The notes under the pieces: generated by a model
The model's input: the letters and a program-made list of their open reading frames with translations, nothing else
What the model was told of the DNA's origin: nothing
Databases searched by the model: none
Shown: one piece after another, positions 34,703 to 44,083 of the stretch
How the letters are laid out: each line of letters begins with the position of its first letter
Position numbering within the stretch: position 1 is the first letter of the stretch
NCBI RefSeq assembly: GCF_964246085.1
Contig: NZ_CAXTPD010000004.1
DNA from: Brotaphodocola sp003480315
Lineage (GTDB): Bacteria; Bacillota; Clostridia; Lachnospirales; Lachnospiraceae
Reading direction: 5' to 3' (one strand)
Length of the DNA: 64,000 nt
Program-made: the position numbers and the translations under genes

Positions 34703-35731
34703 ATGAAGTTATGGAAAAAAAGTTTAGCCGGACTGATCGGCGCAGTGCTGCTTACAGCACTCGCAGCAGGAACTGCACTGGCGGCAGAGAGCCGGACAAA
34801 AATTACCAGCGTCAGCATTACCATTGATTCTGACATCGCAGTAGGAGACAGCGGCGGAAGTGTTACCGCTACCGCAAACGGCAGCAATTATGATGTAACC
34901 GATGTTGACATTGTAAATGACGATGGTGAGTGGGTTGACGGAGATGTTCCGAGAGTTGAGATTACTCTGGAAGCAGACAGCGATTATTATTTTGCTTCCA
35001 TGGCGAAATCCAAGGTTTCTTTAAAGGGAGATAAGGCAACCTATGTTTCTTCCAGAAGAGAAGATTCCAGCTCTACCCTGATTATCACTGTGAAGCTGGA
35101 TGATCTGGAAGGTACCATGGAGATTGATAATGTATCCTGGGAAAATGACAATTCTCCGGTTGCAACCTGGGAAACTACCTCAGGAGCAGTCAGTTATCAG
35201 GTGCGTTTATACCGCGGCAGCAGCTCGGTAGGCAGTGCAGTCACTACCAGCAGCGAGTATTACAACTTTGCTTCCAGCATTACCAGAGAGGGTGAGTATT
35301 ACTTCAAGGTTCGCGCAGTAAACAGCAACAGCAAAAAAGGAGACTGGTACGAATCTGATTACATCTATGTGGATGAGGAGATGCTTGCAAACATCAAGGC
35401 TGGCAATTATACAACCGGCAATACCTCTTCCGGCAGTACGGCCAATACTCCGGGCGGAAGCACCCAGCAGGCAGCCTGGGTCAAGGACAGCGTAGGCTGG
35501 TGGTATCGCTTTGCTGACGGCACTTACCCGACAAACGGCTGGCTGCAGATCAACGGCCAGTGGTACTGCTTTGACAGTGTGGGCTATATGCGTACAGGCT
35601 GGATCCAGGCAGGAGACGGAAACTACTACTACTGCGACCTGACCAACGGCAACATGCTGACCAATACCTGGACTCCGGATGGCTACTATGTCAATGCCTC
35701 TGGTATATGGGTAAAGGGCAAGACCAGATAA
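34703..35731 (+). CDS. Secreted cell-wall-binding protein
   Basis: A 342-residue exported protein. A signal peptide (MKLWKKSLAGLIGAVLLTAL, cleavage after ALAA near residue 30) is followed by a beta-rich region, an FN3-like module (about 145-230, YQVRLYRGSS, YYFKVRAVNS), a Ser/Thr/Gly linker, and C-terminal aromatic repeats (GWWYRFADG, GWLQINGQWYCFD, GWIQAGDGNYYYCD) of the choline/glucan-binding type. Such repeats hold proteins to wall polymers non-covalently. GGAGGATGATATC precedes ATG 34703. The binding partner is unknown. Confidence 0.85.
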   Translation: MKLWKKSLAGLIGAVLLTALAAGTALAAESRTKITSVSITIDSDIAVGDSGGSVTATANGSNYDVTDVDIVNDDGEWVDGDVPRVEITLEADSDYYFASMAKSKVSLKGDKATYVSSRREDSSSTLIITVKLDDLEGTMEIDNVSWENDNSPVATWETTSGAVSYQVRLYRGSSSVGSAVTTSSEYYNFASSITREGEYYFKVRAVNSNSKKGDWYESDYIYVDEEMLANIKAGNYTTGNTSSGSTANTPGGSTQQAAWVKDSVGWWYRFADGTYPTNGWLQINGQWYCFDSVGYMRTGWIQAGDGNYYYCDLTNGNMLTNTWTPDGYYVNASGIWVKGKTR

Positions 35732-35756
35732 AAAAGATCAAAAAGCAGGAAAGTCC

Positions 35757-35785
35757 TTGACAGTGCACAGGGAATCTGTTAAGAT
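35757..35785 (+). promoter_or_regulatory. Consensus-like promoter upstream of the SAM riboswitch
   Basis: TTGACA 35757-35762 and TAAGAT 35780-35785 with a 17-base spacer. It starts at or within the hairpin at 35789-35817, and is the best candidate for the metK transcript. Confidence 0.65.
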
Positions 35786-35788
35786 ATG

Positions 35789-35823
35789 ACACGCAGCTGT
35801 GATCTATAGCTGCGTGTTTTTGT
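35789..35823 (+). terminator. Hairpin with U-tract directly after a promoter
   Basis: A 10-bp stem (35789-35798 with 35808-35817), then TTTTTGTT. It could terminate transcription from the wall-binding protein gene, or sit at the 5' end of the metK leader. Confidence 0.7.
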
Positions 35824-35882
35824 TACCATTCAGATCGGGGAAGCGCCTCTGGCGCGTCCGCTGATAAATTGAAAAGTGCGTA

Positions 35883-36056
35883 ATCCCTTATTCAGAGTGA
35901 TGGAGATACAAAGGATCTGTGAAGTCACGGCAACCCCATACGAAATGCTACTGGCAGGAGCGTGCGGAAGGTGCCAACCTGAGCGAGAAATCGAGCAATA
36001 AGAGGATTTGATCGAATCAGAAATCAAGTCCGCAGCGTTGCTACGGACTTTTCTTT
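35883..36056 (+). ncRNA. SAM-I (S-box) riboswitch with terminator
   Basis: S-box hallmarks are present: CCTTATTCAGAGTGATGGAG at 35886, GTCACGGCAACC near 35923-35934, AAGGTGCCAACCTGAGCGAG near 35968-35987, and the returning P1 strand AATAAGAGG at 35997. An expression-platform hairpin follows (AAGTCCG 36026-36032 with CGGACTT 36044-36050) ending in TTTCTTTT. It should shut off metK when SAM is high. Confidence 0.92.
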
Positions 36057-36089
36057 TGTTTATTTATTATTATTCTAAGGAGGATTTTC

Positions 36090-37277
36090 ATGGAAAAGTT
36101 ACTGTTTACTTCCGAGTCTGTTACCGAGGGACATCCGGATAAAATGTGCGATGCAATTTCTGATGCAATTCTGGATGCGCTGATGGAAAAAGACCCGATG
36201 AGCCGTGTTGCATGTGAGACCTGCACCACCACCGGCCTGGTTATGGTCATGGGTGAGATTACCACCAACGCGTATGTTGACATTCAGAAGATCGTACGCG
36301 AGACCGTACGTGAAATTGGTTATGACCGCGCGAAATATGGATTTGACTGCGATACCTGCGGCGTGATCGTAGCGCTGGATGAGCAGTCCAAGGATATTGC
36401 ACTGGGTGTAGATACCGCACTGGAGAAAAAAGAGAACACCATGGACGATGACGCACTGGATGCCATCGGTGCAGGTGACCAGGGTATGATGTTCGGTTTC
36501 GCAACCAATGAGACCGAGGAGTACATGCCGTATCCGATTGCCCTGGCACACAAGCTGTCACGTCAGCTGACCAAGGTCCGCAAGGATGGAACTCTCCGTT
36601 ACCTTCGCCCGGATGGAAAGACCCAGGTTACCGTAGAGTACGATGAGAACGGCAAGGCAAAGCGTCTGGATGCAGTAGTTCTTTCTACCCAGCATGATGA
36701 GGAAGTAACCCAGGAGCAGATTCATGCAGACATTAAGAAATATGTATTTGATGAGATCCTTCCGGCAGAGATGGTAGACGCTGAGACCAAGTTTTTCATC
36801 AATCCGACCGGACGTTTCGTGATCGGCGGACCGCACGGAGACAGCGGCCTGACCGGACGTAAGATCATCGTAGACACCTATGGCGGCTACGCACGTCACG
36901 GCGGCGGCGCATTTTCCGGTAAGGACTGCACCAAGGTAGACCGTTCCGCAGCGTATGCAGCACGTTATGTTGCAAAGAACATTGTTGCGGCAGGACTGGC
37001 TGATAAGTGTGAGATCCAGCTTTCCTACGCAATCGGCGTGGCCCATCCGACTTCCATCATGGCAGACACCTTTGGAACCGGTAAGCTCTCAAATGAGAAG
37101 CTGGTTGAGATCATCCGCGCAAACTTTGATTTAAGACCGGCCGGTATCATCAAGATGCTTGATCTGCGCCGTCCGATCTACAAGCAGACCGCAGCATATG
37201 GCCACTTCGGTCGTACGGATCTGGATCTTCCGTGGGAGAAACTGGACAAGGTGGATGTTCTGAAGGCATATCTGTAA
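36090..37277 (+). CDS. metK: S-adenosylmethionine synthetase
   Basis: A 395-residue enzyme making SAM from methionine and ATP. The N-terminus FTSESVTEGHPDKMCDAISD, GAGDQGMMFGFA in the middle, and GGPHGDSGLTGRKI near 250 are diagnostic nucleotide- and metal-binding motifs. Length fits the family. AAGGAGGATTTTC precedes ATG 36090. Control by the SAM-I riboswitch immediately upstream is clear. A terminator at 37299-37340 follows. Confidence 0.97.
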   Translation: MEKLLFTSESVTEGHPDKMCDAISDAILDALMEKDPMSRVACETCTTTGLVMVMGEITTNAYVDIQKIVRETVREIGYDRAKYGFDCDTCGVIVALDEQSKDIALGVDTALEKKENTMDDDALDAIGAGDQGMMFGFATNETEEYMPYPIALAHKLSRQLTKVRKDGTLRYLRPDGKTQVTVEYDENGKAKRLDAVVLSTQHDEEVTQEQIHADIKKYVFDEILPAEMVDAETKFFINPTGRFVIGGPHGDSGLTGRKIIVDTYGGYARHGGGAFSGKDCTKVDRSAAYAARYVAKNIVAAGLADKCEIQLSYAIGVAHPTSIMADTFGTGKLSNEKLVEIIRANFDLRPAGIIKMLDLRRPIYKQTAAYGHFGRTDLDLPWEKLDKVDVLKAYL

Positions 37278-37298
37278 TAGAAAATATACGACAATAGA

Positions 37299-37345
37299 AA
37301 GGACCGGAAGTCCGCTGCGGCGGATTTTCCGGTCCTTGCCTGTTT
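37299..37345 (+). terminator. Terminator between metK and NusG-II gene
   Basis: A long inverted repeat: AAGGACCGG (about 37301-37309) pairs with CCGGTCCTT (about 37331-37339), with further pairing inside (GTCCGC/GCGGAT). It lies between convergent genes and may work both ways. Confidence 0.7.
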
Positions 37346-37353
37346 TTGATTTT

Positions 37354-37704
37354 TTATGATTCCGGAGCTACGATCTTGGCAATCATACGATTTGGCAAAC
37401 AGACGATCAGTTCTCCGTTCATGGAGACTTTGCCCTGATGCACGCACACCTTGTCGGGACAGGAAGCTTCACTGACCCATGCAGCACCATTCTGGATGAT
37501 CAGATGGTTGGTGCCGCCGTTTGCGCCGTCTATGATGAGATCAGCATCCTGATTTAAGTCCAGTGTCTGGACAAGGTGGCCGTCTACGGTGATTTCGACC
37601 CGGGCGGCCGGCTGCCTGTGCATGGCCTGATTAATCAGAAATCCGGCGGAGGCAGCCGCAAGAAGGATCAGGACCAGAATGATTTCCCGCTTTTTTTTTG
37701 TCAT
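37354..37704 (-). CDS. NusG domain II-containing membrane-anchored protein
   Basis: A 116-residue protein with an N-terminal membrane segment (about residues 7-26) and an exported NusG-II domain. The motif EASCPDKVCVHQGKVS with two cysteines, followed by ELIVCLPNRMIAKI, is characteristic. In Clostridia such genes commonly sit beside a Gx transporter and ApbE/Rnf-type functions; here the Gx gene is divergent and apbE is 4 kb away. The role is not established. AGAGAGA precedes the ATG. Confidence 0.82.
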   Translation of the reverse strand: MTKKKREIILVLILLAAASAGFLINQAMHRQPAARVEITVDGHLVQTLDLNQDADLIIDGANGGTNHLIIQNGAAWVSEASCPDKVCVHQGKVSMNGELIVCLPNRMIAKIVAPES

Positions 37705-37830
37705 GGGATCTCTCTTTCTAAAATGATAGGATAATGATATAATGGTTAAAGATTCTGAACTGGATAATCCGGACAGAAGTCAGAGCTTTTTCGTGTTTGA
37801 ACTATAGCATAGAAGCAGGGAGATGTCAAA

Positions 37831-38376
37831 TTGGAAAACAGAAAACCTGGTCAGAAGCGCAGAATACGGGGCCATGCGGATAAAGCCGCCTTATATGGCC
37901 TGCTGATTGCCCTGGCTTTTATATTCAGCTATGTGGAGGCGCTGATCCCGCTTCCGGTTCCGGTGCCCGGTATCAAGCTGGGCCTTGCAAACCTGGTGAA
38001 TGTAGTGGGGCTATATACAGTGGGGGCCGCAGGAACCCTGGTGGTCGGGCTCCTTCGTATTGTGATGGTGGGCTTTACGTTCAGTAATCCGGGCAGTATG
38101 CTGTATGCACTTGCGGGCGGCATCCTAAGTCTTGCGGTTATGGCGCTTGCAAAAAAAATGGATTGGTTTGAGAAAACCGGAGTCAGCATTCTTGGCGGTG
38201 TGTTTCATAATATTGGACAGCTTTCCATGGCAGCCTGGATCACAGGGACAGCGGGGGTATTTACATATCTGCCGGTGCTTCTGGTGACCGGTGTCATCAC
38301 GGGAGGAGTCATTGGCCTGCTTGGCGGCCTGGTGACAGAACGCATTGCGCCGGTCATTCAGCGCATGCGCCGGTAA
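37831..38376 (+). CDS. Gx transporter family membrane protein
   Basis: A 181-residue membrane protein of the Gx transporter / heptaprenyl-diphosphate-synthase-component-I family. Five or six hydrophobic segments are seen, with LIPLPVPVPGIKLGLANLV and FSNPGSMLYALAGGILS being typical. It probably acts as an ECF-type or isoprenoid-related membrane component; the substrate is unknown. The start is TTG 37831 with AGGGAG at 37818-37823. Divergent from the NusG-II gene, with about 125 bases of shared promoter DNA. Confidence 0.82.
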   Translation: MENRKPGQKRRIRGHADKAALYGLLIALAFIFSYVEALIPLPVPVPGIKLGLANLVNVVGLYTVGAAGTLVVGLLRIVMVGFTFSNPGSMLYALAGGILSLAVMALAKKMDWFEKTGVSILGGVFHNIGQLSMAAWITGTAGVFTYLPVLLVTGVITGGVIGLLGGLVTERIAPVIQRMRR

Positions 38377-38495
38377 ATTTGCAGCGTCGGCATAAAAAAT
38401 TGTAGACAGGACAAAGATTATTCTATGGAACTGCAGACAAAAACGGATTATACTGAAAGAAATATATAAAAACATGGGGAATGGGGAGGTTCTAT

Positions 38496-40013
38496 ATGGT
38501 TTACACAGCAATCAAGAAACTGGTGCAGTATGGTCTGGAGACCGGTCTGATCACAGAAACAGACCGTATTTATGCAACAAATCAGCTTTTGGAGGCATTA
38601 AAACTGGAAGCCTATGAGGAACCGGAAGATCCGGTGGAAACAGGAAGCCTGGAGGAAATCCTGAGAGAACTTCTGGACTATGCCTGTGAGCAGGGTCTGA
38701 TCGAAGACAGCATTGCCTATCGTGATCTGTTTGACGCGAAGCTGATGAACTGTCTGATGCCGCGTCCGTCCGAGGTGGAACAGATTTTCTGGAACCGCTA
38801 TCAGGAGGGCGGTCCGGAGGCGGCTACCAATTATTTTTATAAACTCAGTCAGGATTCTGACTATATCCGCAGATACCGGGTCTGCAAGGATCAGAAATGG
38901 GTGACCGGCACACCGTATGGAGATCTGGATATCACCATTAATTTATCAAAGCCGGAGAAAGATCCGAAGGCTATCGCGGCTGCCAAGCTGGCAAAGCAGA
39001 GCGGCTATCCGAAATGTCTGCTTTGCATGGAGAATGAGGGCTACGCAGGTCGTCTGAACCATCCGGCCAGAAACAATCACCGTATTATCCGTATCACGGT
39101 GAATGAGAGCCGCTGGGGATTTCAGTATTCCCCATATGTATATTATAATGAGCATTGTATTGTCTTTAACGGGCAGCATACCCCGATGAAGATTGACCGC
39201 TCTGCGTTTGTGAAGCTGTTTGATTTTGTAAAACAATTCCCACATTATTTCCTGGGATCCAATGCCGACCTGCCGATCGTTGGCGGCTCCATTCTGAGTC
39301 ATGATCATTTTCAGGGAGGTCATTATACCTTTGCCATGGCGCGGGCCGGCATGGAGCAGAAGTTTACCATGCCGGGCTTTGAGGATGTGGAGGCAGGAAT
39401 CGTGCACTGGCCGATGTCTGTTCTTCGTCTTAGCGGAGAGAATCCGGACCGCCTGATCGATCTGGGCGAAAAGGTGCTGACAGCATGGCGCGGTTACACC
39501 GATGAGGCAGCGTTTGTCTATGCAGAGACAAACGGAGAGCCGCACAACACCATTACTCCAATCGCGCGCAAAAACGAAAATTGCTATGAGCTGGATCTGG
39601 TGCTGCGCAATAATATCACAACGGAAGAATTCCCGCTGGGCGTTTACCATCCACACCAGGAGCTGCATCACATCAAGAAGGAAAATATTGGTCTGATCGA
39701 GGTGATGGGACTTGCGGTGCTTCCGTCCCGCTTAAAGGATGAGCTGGCGAGGCTGGCCGATGCGATCATAGAGGGCAGTGATATCCGTGCCGATGAGATG
39801 CTGGCAAAGCATGCAGACTGGGTGGATCAGTTTAAGCCTCATTACGCGTCCATTACGAGAGAAAATGTGGACGATATCTTAAAAGAAGAAGTCGGAAAGA
39901 TATTTGCCCGGGTTCTGGAGGATGCCGGTGTCTACAAGTGCACGCCGGAGGGCCGCGAGGCATTTGGACGCTTCCTGGCCGCGGTCGGATTCCAAAAAAA
40001 TGAAAAAATATAA
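38496..40013 (+). CDS. galT: UDP-glucose-hexose-1-phosphate uridylyltransferase, class II
   Basis: A 505-residue GalT of the Firmicutes class II type. It exchanges UMP between UDP-glucose and galactose-1-phosphate in the Leloir pathway. The active-site region GGSILSHDHFQGGHY holds the H-x-H pair with the nucleophilic His, and an upstream PARNNHRIIRITVNE segment also fits. GGGGAGGT precedes ATG 38496; the frame from 38481 is five residues longer without a ribosome site. No galK or galE adjoins it. Confidence 0.93.
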   Translation: MVYTAIKKLVQYGLETGLITETDRIYATNQLLEALKLEAYEEPEDPVETGSLEEILRELLDYACEQGLIEDSIAYRDLFDAKLMNCLMPRPSEVEQIFWNRYQEGGPEAATNYFYKLSQDSDYIRRYRVCKDQKWVTGTPYGDLDITINLSKPEKDPKAIAAAKLAKQSGYPKCLLCMENEGYAGRLNHPARNNHRIIRITVNESRWGFQYSPYVYYNEHCIVFNGQHTPMKIDRSAFVKLFDFVKQFPHYFLGSNADLPIVGGSILSHDHFQGGHYTFAMARAGMEQKFTMPGFEDVEAGIVHWPMSVLRLSGENPDRLIDLGEKVLTAWRGYTDEAAFVYAETNGEPHNTITPIARKNENCYELDLVLRNNITTEEFPLGVYHPHQELHHIKKENIGLIEVMGLAVLPSRLKDELARLADAIIEGSDIRADEMLAKHADWVDQFKPHYASITRENVDDILKEEVGKIFARVLEDAGVYKCTPEGREAFGRFLAAVGFQKNEKI

Positions 40014-40033
40014 GTATTTATAATTCTTTCAAT

Positions 40034-40085
40034 ATGACGGTTCTTCTGTCGGAATGTTTGTCTGACAGAGAACCGTCACTTTATT
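40034..40085 (+). terminator. Terminator after galT
   Basis: A long imperfect stem (TGACGGTTCT near 40035 with AGAACCGTCA near 40069, plus CTGTC/GACAG) followed by a T-rich stretch. Confidence 0.8.
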
Positions 40086-40166
40086 TTGTTCAAAATATGC
40101 TTTCGAAAATAATGAAAACCGGTAACCACAAGAAAATGATTGTGAAACAGGTAATGAAAATGGTGA

Positions 40167-40195
40167 TTGTAATTGTGAAAAACACGCGCTATATT
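40167..40195 (+). promoter_or_regulatory. alsS promoter
   Basis: TTGTAA 40167-40172 and TATATT 40190-40195 with a 17-base spacer, 37 bases ahead of the start codon. Confidence 0.6.
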
Positions 40196-40232
40196 ACAGA
40201 ATCATAAAAGCTGCACAAGGGAGGATGTCATC

Positions 40233-41924
40233 ATGGAAAAACAGCAGAGCGAAAATGTGCTTCAGCAGAAAGAAAAACATCAGAGAAATGCGGCAGATTT
40301 ACTTGTGGAATGTCTGCAGGAGGAAGGTGTGGAATACATATTCGGAATCCCGGGCGAAGAGAACCTGGCAGTGATGAATGCGATCGATCAGTCCCCGATC
40401 CGGTTTATTACCACACGCCATGAGCAGGGGGCTGCGTTTATGGCAGATGTATATGGAAGACTGACTGGTAAGGCGGGGGTTTGTCTGGCTACGCTGGGAC
40501 CTGGCGCGACCAACCTTGTAACCGGTGTGGCAGATGCAGACGGTGATGGAGCGCCATTAGTGGCTATTACCGGACAGGTGGGAACGGAGCGCATGCACAT
40601 TACCGGACATCAGTTCCTGGATCTGACAAAGATGTTTGAACCGATCACCAAGCGTACCAAGATGGTGGTACGCCCGGATACCGTGGGCGAGATAGTACGT
40701 CTGGCGTTCAAATACGCAGAGAGTGAAAAGCCGGGAGCAACCCATATTGATCTGCCGGTGAATGTAGCGAAAATGCCGGTTCCGGAAGGCGAAAAGCCAC
40801 TTCACAAAAAGACCGCACCGAAGGAATACGCGGAGCTGGATACCGTGCAGGATGCGGCAGGTATGATCTTCCAGGCAAAGAATCCGGTGATCCTGGCTGG
40901 AAGCGGCGTAGTAAGAGGACATGCATCAAAGGAACTGACAGAGTTTGCCACAAAGCTGAAGATTCCGGTCATCAATACCATGATGGCAAAGGGCGTGATC
41001 CCGTTTGACAATCCGTATTCTATATGGACCATAGGCATCCCCCAGAAGGATTATCAGAACAAGATCATGGAAGAAGCAGACCTGGTTATCGCTGTGGGCT
41101 ATGATATCGTAGAATACGCGCCAGCCAAGTGGAATCCGGAAGGAAAGATTGATATTGTTCACGTTGATATGCGCCCGGCTCATATCAACAAGCTGTATCA
41201 GCCGGAGGTGGAAGTGGTAGGGGATATTGCAGATGCCCTGGTACAGATTGGAAGAAGAACCTCCAGACGCCAGGAACCGGAGCGTGCCCTGGAAATCAAG
41301 CAGATGATGGTAGAGGAGCATGAGTCTTATGCTTCTGATGATTCTTTCCCGATGAAACCGCAGCGGATCTTAAATGATGTACGCAAGGTCATGGGTCGTG
41401 AGGATATCGTAATCTCAGATGTAGGTGCCCACAAGATGTGGATTGCCCGTCATTACAACTGCTACGAGCCGAATACCTGTATTATTTCCAATGGTTTCGC
41501 GACTATGGGAATTTCCGTGCCGGGCGCGATCGGGGCAAAGCTGGTATATCCGGAGAAAAAAATCCTGGCTGTGTGCGGGGACGGAGGATTCATGATGAAC
41601 TGCCAGGAATTTGAGACGGCCTTGCGGGTAAAGGCACCCTTTGTCACTCTGATCTTCAACGATTCCAGCTATGGCCTCATCAAATGGAAACAGATGGACC
41701 AGTACGGAAAGAGCTGCTGCGTAGATTTTACAAATCCGGATTTTGTGAAGTTTGCGGAAAGTATGGGGGCAATTGGTTACCGCATCACAAAAGCAGAAGA
41801 GCTGGTGCCAACCCTTGAAAAGGCATTCGAGCAGAATGTTCCGGTTATCATTGACTGCCCGGTGGATTATGCGGAAAACACAAAGCTGACAGCGCACCTG
41901 AAAGAACTGATGGAGAAGCTGTAA
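40233..41924 (+). CDS. alsS: Acetolactate synthase, catabolic type
   Basis: A 563-residue ThDP enzyme that joins two pyruvates to acetolactate. The activating Glu is in HEQGAAFMADVYGR. The ThDP/Mg motif begins GDGGFMMN, and the run continues to NDSSYGLIKWKQM. No regulatory ilvN-type subunit follows, and the sequence resembles AlsS rather than IlvB, so it may feed acetoin/2,3-butanediol; no alsD is in the window, so an anabolic role remains possible. GGGAGGATG precedes ATG 40233. Confidence 0.9.
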   Translation: MEKQQSENVLQQKEKHQRNAADLLVECLQEEGVEYIFGIPGEENLAVMNAIDQSPIRFITTRHEQGAAFMADVYGRLTGKAGVCLATLGPGATNLVTGVADADGDGAPLVAITGQVGTERMHITGHQFLDLTKMFEPITKRTKMVVRPDTVGEIVRLAFKYAESEKPGATHIDLPVNVAKMPVPEGEKPLHKKTAPKEYAELDTVQDAAGMIFQAKNPVILAGSGVVRGHASKELTEFATKLKIPVINTMMAKGVIPFDNPYSIWTIGIPQKDYQNKIMEEADLVIAVGYDIVEYAPAKWNPEGKIDIVHVDMRPAHINKLYQPEVEVVGDIADALVQIGRRTSRRQEPERALEIKQMMVEEHESYASDDSFPMKPQRILNDVRKVMGREDIVISDVGAHKMWIARHYNCYEPNTCIISNGFATMGISVPGAIGAKLVYPEKKILAVCGDGGFMMNCQEFETALRVKAPFVTLIFNDSSYGLIKWKQMDQYGKSCCVDFTNPDFVKFAESMGAIGYRITKAEELVPTLEKAFEQNVPVIIDCPVDYAENTKLTAHLKELMEKL

Positions 41925-41943
41925 CAACATAAAATAGATACTG

Positions 41944-41978
41944 AAAAAAGAATGCTGGGTTTCCAACATTCTTTTTTT
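41944..41978 (+). terminator. Terminator after alsS
   Basis: GAATGCTGG 41950-41958 pairs with CCAACATTC 41963-41971 (one mismatch), followed by seven T. Confidence 0.8.
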
Positions 41979-42027
41979 GTGCTATGATGAACTGGTCTGT
42001 TCAAAAAAATAAGAAAGGTCAGAAAAC

Positions 42028-43077
42028 ATGAATCACGGGAAAAAAATGTTTCTTCTTGCATTGGCTTCGGCAGTTGTTCTGTCCGGCTGTTCAGGCAGCG
42101 GCCAGCAGATGACAGCGTACGATGCCCAGTATCTGGATTATTTTGATACGGTAACCAGCATCACGATCTACGCAAAGAATGAAGCAGAGTTTGAACAATA
42201 TAAAAGCCTGGCAGAAGACACCATGAAAAAGTATCATGAGCTGTTTGATATTTATGATAATTATGATGGTGTCAGCAATATCAAAACCATCAATGACAAC
42301 GCGGGGATCGCGCCGGTTACGGTAGATCCGGAGCTTATCAGTCTGCTGGAATTTTCCAGACAGGAGTATGAGAAAACCGGCGGAAGGCTCAATGTGGCAA
42401 TGGGAAGCGTGCTTTCCATCTGGCATGAATACCGGGAAGCAGGCCTGAAAGACCCTTCCCGGGCACAGATCCCGGATATGCAGAAGCTTCAGCAGGCGGC
42501 ACAGCATACAGATCTGGAACAGGTACAGATCGATCCGCAGGCCTCAACGGTGTATCTGCCGGATCAGGAAATGAGCCTGGATGTGGGAGCCATCGCAAAG
42601 GGATATGCCACAAAACGACTGGCAGAGACACTTGAGGAAGCAGGGGTTACGTCTGCGCTGTTAAGCCTTGGCGGCAATGTGGAAACCATCGGGACCAAGG
42701 CGGATGGAAAGCCATGGCGCGTTGGGGTTCAGAATCCGGATACCAGCGCAGCACAGTCATATCTGAAGGTTGTGAATCTGAATGACAGCTGCCTGGTGAC
42801 CAGCGGGACCTATCAGCGTTATTATGAGGTAGACGGTGTGCGGTATCATCACATCATCAATCCGGATACGCTGATGCCATGGAACCAGTATGATTCTGTG
42901 AGTATTCTCTGCGGGGACAGCGCACTGGCAGATGCGCTGTCCACGGCAGTTTTTAACATGGACCCGGAGGAAGGAAGGGCATTTATCGAGGCGCAGGATG
43001 GTGTGGAGGCACTGTGGGTGTTTCCGGATGGAACGGAGATGGAGAGCAGTGGCTTTGGTGCTTATGTGAGTCAGTGA
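42028..43077 (+). CDS. apbE: FAD:protein FMN transferase (ApbE lipoprotein)
   Basis: A 349-residue lipoprotein that attaches FMN covalently to exported or membrane flavoproteins such as RnfG/NqrC-type subunits. The signal ends in the lipobox LSGC (Cys near residue 18). Family motifs include FDTVTSITIY near 33, SLDVGAIAKGYATKRL near 185, LLSLGGNVETIG near 210 and CLVTSGTYQRYYEVDG near 255. No Rnf or Nqr genes occur here, so its targets are elsewhere. AGAAAGG precedes ATG 42028. Confidence 0.93.
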   Translation: MNHGKKMFLLALASAVVLSGCSGSGQQMTAYDAQYLDYFDTVTSITIYAKNEAEFEQYKSLAEDTMKKYHELFDIYDNYDGVSNIKTINDNAGIAPVTVDPELISLLEFSRQEYEKTGGRLNVAMGSVLSIWHEYREAGLKDPSRAQIPDMQKLQQAAQHTDLEQVQIDPQASTVYLPDQEMSLDVGAIAKGYATKRLAETLEEAGVTSALLSLGGNVETIGTKADGKPWRVGVQNPDTSAAQSYLKVVNLNDSCLVTSGTYQRYYEVDGVRYHHIINPDTLMPWNQYDSVSILCGDSALADALSTAVFNMDPEEGRAFIEAQDGVEALWVFPDGTEMESSGFGAYVSQ

Positions 43078-43134
43078 TGCTTCGGAAATACAGAAAACAT
43101 ACATGAGGGAATGGAAAGTCGAGGACAATAAAAT

Positions 43135-44061
43135 ATGGAAGCAAAAACAAGAAAAACAGCAGGACACAGCGCAATGCTGCTCCTTGCGGCCCTGGTCTGG
43201 GGGATTGCCTTTGTAGCCCAGAGTGAGGGACTGAATTATGTAGAAACCTTTACCTTTAATACCTGCCGGTTTCTTCTTGGCGGAGCAGTACTGATCCCGT
43301 GTATTTTTTTCATGCATGGAAGAAAAGACAGTATATGGCAGACATTGTCTGAAAAAGAAAAGAAAGAGCAGACCCGTATGGGCATCATCGGCGGCATCTG
43401 CTGTGGCTGTGTGCTTTGCCTGGCAAGCTGTCTGCAGCAGTTTGGTATTGGGCAGACTACGGTGGGAAAGGCCGGATTTATCACGACCCTGTATATCATC
43501 ATCGTGCCGTTTATGGGCCTGTTTTTAAAGAAAAAGGTCGGCATGAATATCTGGATCAGTGCAGTGATCGCGGCTGTGGGGATGTATTTTCTGTGCATTA
43601 CGGAATCCTTCTCCATCGGAGCGGGAGACCGGCTGGTGCTGATGTGCTCCGTGGTATTTTCCGTGCACATTCTGGTGATCGATTACTTTTCTCCAAAAGC
43701 AGATGGCGTGGTGATTTCCTGTGTGCAGTTTTTCACCGCAGGCGTACTTGCCTGCGTGCTGATGCTGCTATTTGAGCATCCGTCTATGTCTGCAGTCATT
43801 GCGGCAGCAGCACCGATCCTTTATGCAGGCGTGATGTCCTGCGGTGTCGGTTATACCCTGCAGGTCGTAGCCCAGAATGGTGTGGATCCGACTATAGCCT
43901 CCCTTCTGTTAAGCCTGGAATCCGTGTTCTCTGTTCTGGCCGGATGGGTGATCCTGGGACAGAAGCTTTCCGGAAGAGAGCTCTTTGGATGCGCACTGGT
44001 ATTCGCAGCGGTGCTGCTGGTGCAGATACCGACAGAAAAGCTGTTTCCATGCAGGAAATAA
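43135..44061 (+). CDS. EamA/DMT-family transporter
   Basis: A 308-residue drug/metabolite-type transporter with ten predicted membrane segments in two EamA repeats. Typical starts are LLLAALVWGIAFVAQSEGL and, in the second repeat, VSCGVGYTLQVVAQ-like residues (MSCGVGYTLQVV) and ASLLLSLESVFSVLAGW. The substrate is unknown. GAGGACAATAAAAT precedes ATG 43135. It ends just before the palindromic repeat element. Confidence 0.9.
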   Translation: MEAKTRKTAGHSAMLLLAALVWGIAFVAQSEGLNYVETFTFNTCRFLLGGAVLIPCIFFMHGRKDSIWQTLSEKEKKEQTRMGIIGGICCGCVLCLASCLQQFGIGQTTVGKAGFITTLYIIIVPFMGLFLKKKVGMNIWISAVIAAVGMYFLCITESFSIGAGDRLVLMCSVVFSVHILVIDYFSPKADGVVISCVQFFTAGVLACVLMLLFEHPSMSAVIAAAAPILYAGVMSCGVGYTLQVVAQNGVDPTIASLLLSLESVFSVLAGWVILGQKLSGRELFGCALVFAAVLLVQIPTEKLFPCRK

Positions 44062-44083
44062 AAATTTTGAGACGGAACCACTA

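Noticed and set aside
40233..41924. Biosynthetic IlvB
   Set aside because: No small regulatory subunit follows and the sequence style is AlsS-like; still, role is not fully decided.
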